Assembly (NCBI GenBank): GCA_964020085.1
Contig: OZ026607.1
Coordinates: 8,765,779 to 8,829,778, forward strand
Length of the DNA: 64,000 bases
Source of the DNA: Micromussa lordhowensis
Lineage: Eukaryota; Cnidaria; Anthozoa; Scleractinia; Lobophylliidae
Reading direction: 5' to 3'
Part shown: one piece after another, positions 1-10,400 of the stretch
How the letters are laid out: each line of letters starts with the position of its first letter
Position numbering within the stretch: position 1 is the stretch's first letter
The notes under the pieces: generated by a model
Database searches by the model: none
Told to the model about the DNA's origin: nothing
What the model saw: only the letters and a program-made list of their open reading frames with translations
Made by a program: the position numbers and the translations under genes

Positions 1-36
1 CATACAGTATATATTGTACAACATAATATATATATT

Positions 37-217
37 TAGTATATACCACACAAGTGAATAGTGCTTTTGCGTGCTCTGATTGGTTAACTCGGAGGTGATT
101 AGCAAGTACTATTCACCTCCTAGCAGCCGGCACGAGAGATTTTCACATTTCCGACTGTTTTCGCACATAAAATAACGTTTTGGTCCTCTAATTATTCAAC
201 TTGTGTGGTATATACTA
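37..217. mobile_element. Short inverted-repeat element (MITE)
   Basis: The two ends are inverted copies of about 18 bp (TAGTATATACCACACAAG and its complement), enclosing about 145 bp without coding potential. This is the structure of a non-autonomous DNA transposon. The flanks are AT-rich, so I could not define a target-site duplication, and I could not assign a superfamily. Confidence 0.7.
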
Positions 218-2100
218 AAACAATTGAAGGGGTGAGTGCAAAACCATGCTAAGTGACTATTTGGCTGAAAAAAAAAGTGTTCACGAAAGGGCCTGAATTT
301 TGGCATGTGGGTTTCGTTTCACCTGAGAAACATTGCTCTGAAGTTTTTTTCGCTGGGTTGCTCTTCGAAATCTGCATAAACAAGACAAGGTATCGCATTA
401 ACATGTCAGACAGGGCGCATAAAGTAAAAGCAGATATTGAAAAAAACTTTGGAGGTAAATGTTGGCCGTGACTAATTCTTTCTGATTCAGAGAAAGCTAT
501 TTGTCTAAATTTTGCTTCGTAGTCATTTGCGAGGAACGTAAACAAAAGATTTTGATCTTGAACTCAAGTGAGAAATTTTGTTATTTTTTTAGCAAATATT
601 CATCATGTGCGTTTCAATATGGTAGATTCTAAACACCAATAGAGGTCACCAATACTGTAGGTGCTTGTTGATTAAAATATGTAGACCATATCGTATTGTT
701 TTCACTTTTCACGAAAATCTGTCAGATGAAAAGTTGCCAGAAATGAAACATACATTTTTGTTCTTTTGAAACCCAAAACCTTTGGTTACTTGTAACAAGA
801 TGAACCACAAATTTGCATAAGGTTTGTCTGCATAATATTTGCTCACTGATGCCTGACTCAGCACTCACACTTTCCACTTTCTCTTAAACTTGAAACTTGA
901 CTTGGAAAACTGACGCCTAAACAAACCTTCTTCAGAAAAGTGATCTTCTGAATGCACTACTTTTGAATGAGAAGCAAACTGATGAAAGATTTCAAATTTT
1001 TTATGTCCTTTAATGAGATAAGCATCTCCCCTGTCAGCGGCTAAGACATACTCCCACGGGAAATGTTTTTTGGCGGCAAATTGCAGAATGAAGCGCTTTC
1101 ACTGGAAGCTTTTCGGGTTGTCCACGTTGTCATTTAGTGTGTTGATTGAGAACTTTGGGCCGTTTTTGTCGTAAAAAATGTTCTTCTAAATTTTAAAATG
1201 TCTCAAATGTATGTAAGTCATTCACGTCTTGCGGTGGACCTAGGAAAAATTCTACAATGTGGTAGCCCGAGAACAAAACAGCTAAACTAGTTGAAGACAT
1301 CACCAGTGAATATACATGTAGTATTGAACTCTAAGCGTTAAAGAACCTTGAGTATTTCGAATTAAAAAATTTATCCTACAAACTTCATTCTGTATTCATT
1401 CATTCTGCTAGTGAAAATTTTTTTTCGGGCTAGTAGATGTTGGTTACAGCTTGCCCGAAGGGCAAGCTGTAAAATTAATTTTCTTTGCATGCTGTCACAT
1501 ACTGTACATGTTTGATGACAAAGACTTTGCTTTGCTTAATTATTATAAATTACTGGTAAAGCTTTTCCCTTCAAATTTGATTTGCTTCATATGACCCAGG
1601 TTCAATGCAGCTTGAAATAATGGTGTTAAAATACACCAATTGATGCTAAGAAAAAAATGTACCTTCATATGTCATGTGAATGCTTTGTCCAGTAGCCTGA
1701 AACAGATCACTTTTGGCTTTATCGCACTGACAGCTATAAATCCACTGAGGCACTTCTTCGAATACTCAGCTTTTGCGTGTCAATGACACATAATGTTTAT
1801 CCTGAAGAATATTATTGAATCATTGTATTATTTTTATTATTATTATGATAATTGTTATTTTTTATTATCATTATTATATGCAGGAAAAAAGAAATGTGCA
1901 GGAGGTGCAGCAGTGAGTAAACGGTTTGTGCCCTGATTGAGTGCTATAAGTAAAAGCCTTGGCAAGGGCGACATACATTATTAAGAAACCCTTATAAATA
2001 TATGTTGGCATCTATCTACAAAAAAGTGTAAATGGCTACTAATAAATATAATATAGGGGCAACTTAACAATATAATATTACTAGAAATTATCATAGAAAA
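218..2100. other. Gene-free flank, no supported feature
   Basis: Open frames on both strands near 250-545 overlap each other and lack splice-site support or recognisable protein similarity. A low-complexity ATT/TTA run lies at about 1827-1880. I see no RNA gene or element ends in the rest. Confidence 0.5.
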
Positions 2101-2127
2101 TGAGTGCATTCATGTAAAGGTGTCTAC

Positions 2128-2335
2128 TTAAAAGTGTGACAGACAATTGGTGTTACATCCGGCCTGTCCCCCACTCGAGATTATGTCAGCCACTGAAGTG
2201 GCTGTCACCATCGGCGAAATGTATATTTGCTCAAAAAATGGGACCAAATCTTTCAAAGATGTCAGGAGATTTGTAAGGATATCGAGAGTAATTTGCGACC
2301 AGTTACTGGCTTCTAAAGCTAAAATTATCAAGAGG
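2128..2335. other. Possible exon, strand undecided
   Basis: Both strands are open for about 60 codons. The plus reading ends in AAGAG|gtcagt, a reasonable donor. The minus reading starts after ..attttag and could be joined in phase to the minus candidate exon at 4862-5093. I recognise neither peptide. It may be an exon of a lineage-specific gene, an old transposon fragment, or chance. Confidence 0.2.
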
Positions 2336-3026
2336 TCAGTTTTCTTAACCTGTATGTGACAAGCACTTGAGCAAGGTATCAGTTACAAATTCTAAATAAT
2401 TAAAACTTGTTTTGTTTGATTTTGCTGAAATTTCTGCATGATGAAGGTGGATTGTTAGAATTTAAAAATATACTATTGAGCCCTTCTCTATTAAAATATA
2501 CTAAAGAACCACTCAAAGCAAGTTACCACCTATTGCCTTGTTTCTTATATGAGACAAAAATCTCCTCTCAATATGAGAATCTTGTCTGGAGATAGCAGAG
2601 TCCTTTCTTGGTGGAATCAATAAGAAATTTTGAAATATATTACGGGCATTAGACTACGAGAAGTCGGTTTTTGTTCCTGAAATCCATGAGATGTACATAA
2701 GTATTATCTCCAGACAAAAACCAAAATGAGAGGTTACAGTGCTCACCAACTAAAATTCAAAAATTTGGAATGAGTAAAAAAAATTGCTAATTCCTTAACA
2801 GTGATTTGTTATCTCTTCACGTGGAAGGAGATTGTAGTTCGGCAAGAGAGTGGTAAATTAATTTGAGATGCACTTACAAGGGTGCGCTACCCATGACTAC
2901 AAATGTACTGTCAATGCACACACGTATAACAACTGTTTAGAACTTCTTAGACATAGTCTTGGTCAAAGCGACAATGAACATTCAACAAAAGCTTTAAGAA
3001 AAAACTTACCCAGAGTTTATTTGATT

Positions 3027-3924
3027 TCACATTGAAATCCTGTAAAAAAAGTTTGTGGCAGCCTTATCGAGGACTATAATTGAATGGTGAGAAACTTTCA
3101 ATTGTAAATAATACGAAGACACAGTGCCTTTATCAATGACACCTGATACCTGGAAGAAAAACATAAAAATAATAGATGGGATGAATAGTACAAATAAATA
3201 GTGACTTGCATGAAATACAATCATTAGAAACACAGTTACTTTACTCTCAGAAACACAGAAAAAGATCATACACACATTTCACTTCATCTCACCCTCCAGG
3301 AGTGAAAAAAGGTTTCATCAAAGGAGAGGCTCTAAGGCTTCTCAGAACAAACTCTTCTAAGAAAATATTTGAAGAGAAAATCAAAGCCTTTAAATCAAAT
3401 CTTCTCGAGAGAGGTTACCCGGAGAAGTTAATTGAGACGACTATCTTTGAGGTGAAATTTCAAGGGAGGAAATTAGCCCTCCGACCAAAACAAAAAGAAA
3501 GCAAACGAATCTTGCCTTTTGTCACTACATATCAACCATCGGTGCCAAATCTAAAACAAATTCTCAAGATCACTTTGATCTTGAAACATATACTTCAAAA
3601 TAAGTAGCTTTGTGCTTATTGACCATTCCATCTAGGAGGTGAATATTTCTCTTCGTAGTGGTACCTTAGAGGGCTAAAAGTAAAAGACACTTGTTTGATT
3701 ACCCGCAAATTTAGAGAGTTGTTGGTGAAAACGACAAAGCCAAGTGCAGTAAAGTGTGGAAAACTGTTGGAAACAAACCATAAATACAGTGCCATTAAAT
3801 AATATAAAATACGTACCAGATCCTCTTCAACTGAGCTTGTTGGTAAGTTATTGTCGATTTGCTGTTCTACTATCGCCTTTCTTCTTTTGGATTCCTCGCA
3901 CTGGCTAAAATCCGTTCTTTCCAT
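3027..3924 (-). CDS. Weak candidate two-exon small protein
   Basis: Exon A (3924-3817) starts at an ATG, encodes 36 residues rich in charged amino acids and ends at CTG|gtacgt. Exon B (3149-3027) follows a good acceptor (tttcttccag), keeps the phase and ends at TGA, giving 76 residues. The peptide is unlike any family I know. A plus-strand Penelope-like fragment sits inside the proposed intron. The phase agreement and acceptor are the only support, so this may be a decayed gene piece or chance. Confidence 0.22.
3266..3570 (+). pseudogene. Penelope-like retroelement remnant
   Basis: The frame reads HFTSSHPPGVKKGFIKGE, then ALRLLRTNSS, LLERGYPEKLIE and LPFVTTYQPSVPNLKQIL. I recognise this as the region between the reverse transcriptase core and the GIY-YIG endonuclease of cnidarian Penelope-like elements; similar HPPGVKKGFIKGE/LRLLRTNSS text is frequent in coral proteins. 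The reading is lost soon after NLKQIL, and neither the polymerase core upstream nor the endonuclease downstream is present. It is a broken fragment, not a working element. The family call is from memory and needs a search. Confidence 0.65.
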
Positions 3925-4111
3925 ACGCTTCTCTCCTCCAAGTTGACGCCGAAGGACGCTACCAAACCGACGCTACGTCCGCTACGTCGTATAAGTTTAC
4001 GCGAATTGACCAATAAGTGCGCGGGCTCGTGGTCAAAACAAGGCCCTTTTAGGCCCTCTTTATTCTTTTAACCATGGTTACCCACCCCATTTTTTACCCA
4101 TTTTATACCTC

Positions 4112-4919
4112 CTCCAGGTAGCAGACCGGCTGACCTCCCTGCAGAACAGCCAGAATAACAACTCAGAAGGTAAGATCGGCTGAATATTTAGATCGAGCTG
4201 AGTAAGCTGCTGCTTGCAGCTTGCATTCCTGTCTTACCTCAGTGTGCCAGAAAAAATATGATTGAGGCTATGTCAATGAAAAATTATGACCGAGGCAATG
4301 TCCGTGCTTAAATCACCGTCCTATGCATATTTAGGGTGTTAAGGGTGACTATAAACAGAGATTAATAATTATTTTGTCTAATCGGCGACGGCAAGAGCTT
4401 CGCTCTGTCTGTTACTAACTACGGTCCCGGAAATTTGTTAAGTATTTCACGAATGAAGAAAACAAGGATTACAGATCAGGAAGATTGATATCAGCTTCTG
4501 AGGAAATTCAGAAATCCATTTCAAAAGTCCAGGGGAAGCGGTCACGTCACGTCACATCCTGATCTGTAATCCTTGTTTTCTTCATTCGTGGGCTTAACAA
4601 ATTTCCGGGACCGTAGTTAGTGACAGACAGAGCGAAGCTCTTGCCTCAGTTAAGCTATTTCTTTCGTTATTGTTGTTTATAGTCATCCTTAACGCCCAAA
4701 ATTTGCATAGGACGGTGATTTAGCACGGACATTGCCTCGGTCATAATTTTTCATTGACATAGCCTCAATCATATTTTTTTCTGGCACACTGAGGTAAGAC
4801 AGGAATGCAAGCTGCAAGCAGCAGCTTACTCAGCTCGATCTAAATATTCAGCCGATCTTACCTTCTGAGTTGTTATTCTGGCTGTTCTGCAGGGAGGTCA
4901 GCCGGTCTGCTACCTGGAG
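4112..4919. repeat. 808-bp long inverted repeat (inverted duplication)
   Basis: The left arm (4112-4481) and right arm (4557-4919) are near-identical inverted copies around a loop of about 75 bp. The outermost ~200 bp match almost base for base, and the inner parts differ by small indels and substitutions. The outer part of the right arm is the 3' end of a minus-strand open exon with its splice donor (ACTCAGAAG|gtaag), and the left arm carries the mirror copy on the plus strand. This suggests an inverted duplication of an exon/intron piece rather than an ordinary MITE, although a foldback transposon remains possible. Confidence 0.85.
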
Positions 4920-5093
4920 AAGCGTATCTCGCAAGTGATCAAGTTGGCCCTTGTTCTGATTCTCCATGAATAATAAAGAATCCCTGAGAACCGACCGAAC
5001 CGCAACGAACACCGCGACCACATGTGTGAATGACATCAATTTTGATATCCCATAATTATTGGCGGATTTGGGCTCGCGCGCAGAGCTCAACAT
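4862..5093 (-). CDS. Candidate first exon, helical peptide
   Basis: A minus-strand frame opens at an ATG (5093), with a second ATG before NQNKGQLDHLRDTLLQVADR, and runs to a consensus donor, GAAG|gtaag. The tail of the peptide looks like an amphipathic helix. The exon would end in phase 1. The candidate acceptor near 2325 fits that phase but is 2.5 kb away. Its last ~58 bp are repeated in reverse in the left arm of the inverted repeat. I do not recognise the protein. Confidence 0.3.
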
Positions 5094-6016
5094 TCAACTT
5101 TGGAAAGACGAACATGACGTTACAATGTCGAACTTGACCTGGCAAAGTCCAACATTGCGTTACAGGTGATAGTAGTCTGATAAAGTCGTAGGTTCAAACG
5201 CGCTGTTGCACATTTTGATGAAATATCAGTAGTGGATGTACATAACTACGAAGTCTAAATTTACAAACTTGGTATTCACGACATGAAATGTACACTTGAC
5301 CTGGAAACTTGGTAATAGCGACGAAAAATCAAGAGTTGATCGTTGAAGTTGCAAGTTGGTTTGTATTTACCGACATTGTGTTGTTAAGTTCGAAGTTGAT
5401 TGACGCGAATATGAATGTTTACATGACAAACTCCGATGTCGATGTGCAAAGTTCGATGTTGCGTTACAACTTTGATTTTTGGCGGAGATGGAACGCCATA
5501 CACCACACCTAAATACACAGCTAACACGAGACACAGGAATGTAACTCGATCCTAGTTAATACTCTATAGAATCACGTGTATATTGTAACAGGTTCGATTC
5601 CCACCGAGGTCAAAAGATTTTTTCTTTACCTTGTGTGGTTCCCTGATTCCCTTTACTAGGGCTAACGCCCAGTGGGTTACTTCATGGGTTCAAGTTAGCA
5701 CTTTAAATTACACTTCAGAGTTAATTCTCTGTTCCACCATTTGTGCTAAAATTACGTCCTTTCATTTCATTGGTTCTTAGTGTCCCTAAGGACAAATATT
5801 TGGAAGGACGACTTTTTTTGCTAAATTCGAGTCACTGCAAGGCTATATAACTGCCGCGCATGCGTTTGAAACCAATGTTGAGATTAGGATTGCGGGCTCC
5901 GCTGGTCGCCCGCAATTATTTCGTATATACATCACATCATTTAATTCCTCACGCGTACGGGAAGATATGACAGATATGAACTCAATAAATTGACCTCGCT
6001 CCCTACTAGTATGTGT
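5094..6016. other. Gene-free spacer
   Basis: Near 5095-5470 there is a loose repetition of aagt(t/c)(c/g)aa-type words such as 'aacttgacctgg' and 'aagttcgaagttgat', suggesting a degenerate tandem repeat. No reading frame or RNA gene is supported. Confidence 0.4.
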
Positions 6017-6055
6017 GGCTTCATAGCTCAGTTGGTAGAGCATCGCACCGGTATC

Positions 6056-6089
<34 letters not shown>

Positions 6090-6312
6090 TGATTTTTTTT
6101 CCAGTTGCTTAAATAGCCCAATTTCGATATATTAAAATTCAGCCTAAAACTATAGACCTCAGCACGAGGCTCGTGGGAATAAACCCCACAAACTCTGTAG
6201 TTATTCCCACGAGCCTCGTGCTGAGGTCTATTGTTTAGGCTGAATTTTAATATATCGAAAATTGGGCTATTGGAAAATATACTGCGATGATCATTCTTTA
6301 CTTTCAACTTGC
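6017..6312 (+). mobile_element. tRNA-derived SINE
   Basis: Positions 6017-6088 fold as a tRNA: acceptor GGCTTCA/TGAAGCC, a D-arm with TAGCTCAGTTGG (pol III A box), and a T-arm with GGTTCGAATCC (B box). The anticodon stem has a mismatch at its top pair. The loop CCGGTAT has C instead of the invariant U33; the nominal anticodon would be GGT (Thr). The tRNA part is followed by CTGATTTTTTTTCCAG and, after an insertion, a body containing CTGCGATGATCATTC. I read this as a SINE rather than a working tRNA gene. A degenerate relative lies at 61272-61400. Confidence 0.75.
6114..6269. mobile_element. Foldback MITE nested in the SINE
   Basis: This is a nearly perfect 156-bp palindrome with arms 6114-6182 and 6201-6269 and an 18-bp loop. 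It starts TAGCCCAATTT and ends with the complement, AAATTGGGCTA. Removing it at a TA dinucleotide restores a continuous SINE body (gcttaaaTAttggaaaa). This suggests a TA-targeting, Tc1/mariner-type MITE that inserted after the SINE. Confidence 0.75.
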
Positions 6313-7100
6313 AACTATGTTCGGCCCCAGGCTCCTCTCTACATACTTGATTTATCGCCCGGTATAGCGCAACGTGCCAATATATGACGACCAATTTGAA
6401 AAAGTTAATTATTCCTTATTTATAAGAAATCGAAGAGCTATCCAGTGGCCTAGAGAGGATATGAAACAGCTACGATCAGGTGTTATAAACCGTACAGAAG
6501 GCTTGAAGTTTGTGTCTGACATTTCAAGTACCCGTCCTCTAACAAGGTAAATACAGATTCCTTTTTATCAAGAAAAACAAAACTTGATCACAATCGTCCT
6601 GGTGTGAAGCTCTAGCTGGAGATGTCACAAACCTAGCTCATTGAAAATTTCGTAGATCGAGTTGTTTCGAACTCCGGAACAATTTTTGAGAGGTTTAACT
6701 TTAATTTATGATCGATACGATCGTGACCAAATGAATTAAATAATCAGATGGAAATCGCCATACCTGGAAGTCTTTGGATTTTTGCTCAAGGGTATAATAG
6801 TTCAAGGTTTTAAGCTGTGAAAATTATGTTTATAATATCGCTGGTAGCCCCAGATTTTAGTCTAAACTTGGCTCGTCTCAATCTTCTTTATCGATCGGAT
6901 CGTATGATCTCTTGGAAAGAGACATCACTTTACAAAGATATTTGAAAAATTAATCTATAATATAGCTTATATGTCTGAAAAAAAATTGCAATGGATTTCA
7001 GCTGTTACTCTGAATAAAGCTAGTCTTCAAAAGTTCAAACTTAGATATTTTATCCATTTATTTTGCCGGCCATATTGAATACCGTGTTTTAGGGACTTGG
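6313..7100. other. AT-rich spacer upstream of TOP2
   Basis: I see no coding exon, RNA gene or element ends here. Confidence 0.4.
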
Positions 7101-7400
7101 GAACTAAAGTAGGCACGTGTCAAGTTTCCTCCAATTTGATTGGTTGCTTCAAAGGAGCTTCGGTTCTGGCGGTTTGCACGAACCAGTCGCAGTGTTCGCT
7201 ACGCGATCTTTGGAAGTGAATCGTGAGCTCTCTTCTGCAGAACAAAATTGTCTTTTTTGCCCGCGATTGCAAGACTTCGGGTAGATGGAGATATAGAGAA
7301 GACACAGTGTAAAGTATTTAAAGAGTAAAACGTATTTAGGCGCGAGAAGAAGCTTCATTTCAATTTCCCGCCATTTCGGTCGACACGCTGCGCATTGGTG
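7101..7400 (+). promoter_or_regulatory. Putative TOP2 promoter and 5'UTR
   Basis: Immediately upstream of the TOP2 start codon lie an E-box CACGTG (7114-7119), a CCAAT box (7131-7135) facing an inverted ATTGG (7139-7143), and a TTCAAA (7148-7153), which is the complement of the CHR element TTTGAA. An E2F-type TTTCCCGC starts at 7364. No TATA box is evident. In vertebrates, TOP2A transcription is tied to the cell cycle through inverted CCAAT boxes (NF-Y) and CHR/E2F-DREAM control. The motifs are visible; their function here is inference. Confidence 0.5.
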
Positions 7401-10400
7401 ATGGCGGCTGAAGCAAGTCCATTGAAGGTAAAACGATTGTCCGATCTCTACTAGTAGGCTATAATTGAAGCACAAATGCAATTGTAAAAATGGTATACAA
7501 GTTAGGGATGAAGTATAAGTTTGTTCCAAGGGGGAGGATCGAAGAATAATACTGATATCCATGCATGTACAGTAGTTGACAAGATGGCAAATAGAAGGTT
7601 TATTGTTTTTGTAGGAGATAATGAGTAATGACCCAAACTCTACCAACAAAGATGCATTTGCCGCCAAGAAGAAGAAACGGATGTCGGTGGAGAGAATATA
7701 TCAAAAGAAGACACAACTGGAACACATCCTGCTCCGGCCAGATACTTACATTGGTTCTGTGGAACCAATCAAACAGAATATGTGGGTCTATGATGCAGAG
7801 ATGGCGGCCATTGTCAGTAAAGAAATAACATTTGTGCCGGGTCTCTACAAGATCTTTGATGAAATATTAGGTAAGCATGCGAGAGTGATACTGTAATTGG
7901 AAAGAGTGAAACTACTTTGAAAAACTAAAAGTTCAGGGCTAGCGCTGCTTGTTGGAAAATTTGAATTAAACAACCAATCTGGAGGTGGCTTGAGCTTTAT
8001 TTCAGCACTAAAAGATACCACTTAAAATGGCAATGACAGTGGTTTTCATATTTTGTATTGAGCGCACCCTAAAAGACACTTTGATGGCATTTTATCTTGA
8101 ACACAAATGAGTGAGACTTAAATTCACACCCCTAAGCACAGACTTTCAGAAATGTCCTTCACGGTTTCATCACTCACTTGGCCACTTTGCAGCCTAAAAC
8201 CTGGCAGCTTGCCTCATTTGCTTAGCTATTAAACGCATAATGTTGACTTGTATTTAGATAGTCTACTCTAAGCGAGCATCGTCGGCCTTGTATGGAAATT
8301 CTCCACCACCCCTCCCCCCCTTCCCTCCTGGGGTTTTCCTCGATTGTGAGTGGCAATGTGATCCATAAGTTAGATATTTTGGTGGCAAATTTCTACCTTG
8401 ATTTCTTGAAAACTCCTGGAAAACCCCAGGAATTTTATTTCATGAGTTACTTAAATGTGATACTACTAGTATTGAAGGATGGGAACATCAAATTAATGTA
8501 ATATGTACTTATCAGACTTTACAATGTACACATAGTAATGGTATTATTTCTTAATTCTTCATTCATTAGTAAATGCAGCTGATAACAAGCAAAGGGATCC
8601 TTCCATGGGTTGCATTAAAGTCACAATAGATGCGTAAGTTAAAGTTATAACATTTACATGCATTGGATTTGCTTTACATGTAGGTCCCATTAACACATAC
8701 ATACATACATACATACATTTTATTGAGCACATCCCCACTGGGGCTTTTCAGTGTTCAATTACATAATATATAATTACATGACATTATATGAAATTAAATA
8801 TAGAATAATTACAATTACAGAAAAATACAATTACAGTTAAATTACGTAACTATACATATAAAACTGTTATTAAAATAAAAATTCGCTCAGGAGTTGCTTT
8901 TTCAATTGAATTGCACAGTTGCTTTCCTATTAGTCATATATGTGTAAAAGTGTAAGTGAATGGTTTGTAATTTTTTACAGGGGGTTGGTCAGAAAGAAAG
9001 GCAATGTCCTAATGAACATTGTACTACGTAAAAATATTAATTTTTGAAAGCATATCCTTTTCAATCTAAAGGAAGTGCTTTCAATAGGACCCTGCACCCA
9101 CCAGATCTCCGGCGGGTATATTTAACTTTTAAAACTCTCCAGAGAGAAATTCTCCTGGGCTTCTCATATTACTCCTGCAGGTGCTGTTCCGAGGTAGCTA
9201 CCAACTTCAAATCTTATTGAAAGCACTGAAAACGACAGGACCATAATTTGTTTACCAATGACTGGCACTTGTTTAATGCTGTTCTTGTCGCGTCAACTAA
9301 GAAAGAGAAGTCGAATATCAATTGAGTCATCAAAGAAGTGCTGAAAAATGTCAGAAATTGTTGTGAGCCACCTTAAAATAGCAGCTTCAAATATAACATA
9401 CTGTAATTTTCGATGGGGAAGATTATTTTTATGAATTGAATTGAATTCTCTAGATTAACCTACAAAACCAAGGCTGTAGTACTTCTAGAGCACAGCCCTG
9501 ACAATAGTCAGAAACAGGGAACAAAATTCTCAGCTTGCAAATGAAAATGTAAACAGGCTAACTAGGTAACAATTATTATACAATGTAGTTTAACCACCAT
9601 GTTTACTTCAAATTTTAGTGAAAGCAACACCATCAGTATTTGGAACGATGGGCGTGGCATCCCAGTTGAAATGCACAAGGAACAAAAGGTGTTTGTGCCA
9701 ACATTGATTTTTGGCCAACTTCTGACATCAAGCAACTACAACGACTCAGAAAAGAAAGTCACAGGAGGACGTAATGGTTATGGCGCAAAGCTATGCAACA
9801 TTTTTAGCACAAAGTTTGTTGTGGAAACTAGCTCCTCTGACTCTGGAAAGAAGTTTAAGCAGGTAGACTTACTCTGTAGAATGATCTTAAGCAATATTCC
9901 TACATCCTTTCTAAGGAAATACTCTATATAATACAGTCAAACTTCCTGTTGCGACCACCTCTCGTAAGCGACCAGTTTTCCGTAATACCAAAAGTTTCCA
10001 AGTCAAATCACTATATTTGGAAGCTCTTGTAAGTGGCCACCTCTCCTAAATGACTGTGACCACTTTTAGAGCTAAAAGTTTGCGTTTTCTTTTGTTTTTA
10101 ACTTCTCGTAAGAAACCTCTTGACAGATACATGTAATAGAGCATAAATTGGATAATTAGCTATATTGTAACATTATCGCATTCCTGGGTAGTGCAAGAGA
10201 CGGAAATTTGTCAATGGGAAGTACCAGATTTTTTCTAGAAATTGACTTTTCACATGTCGAATAAAACATTTAAAACATGGTGAAAGTCTCTTCTGTTACC
10301 ATATGCTAATAAGGCAAGATTTTGACCAAATATGTTTTAAGCTCTCATAAGCAACCACCTCCCACTAGCAACCACCTACATGTAGGCTTGACATTTTGGG

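Noticed and set aside
249..545. 98-codon minus frame and 72-codon plus frame overlapping it
   Set aside because: No domain, splice sites or codon pattern; both strands being open at this length is compatible with chance in AT-rich DNA.
6017..6088. Functional tRNA-Thr gene
   Set aside because: C at position 33, a mismatch in the anticodon stem and a SINE-like downstream body argue for a SINE head.
5843..6394. 183-codon minus-strand frame
   Set aside because: It runs through the antisense of the tRNA-derived SINE and the nested palindrome, so it is a repeat by-product.
7149..7667. 172-codon minus frame over the TOP2 promoter and exon 2
   Set aside because: It is antisense to a clearly conserved TOP2 exon and has no recognisable similarity.
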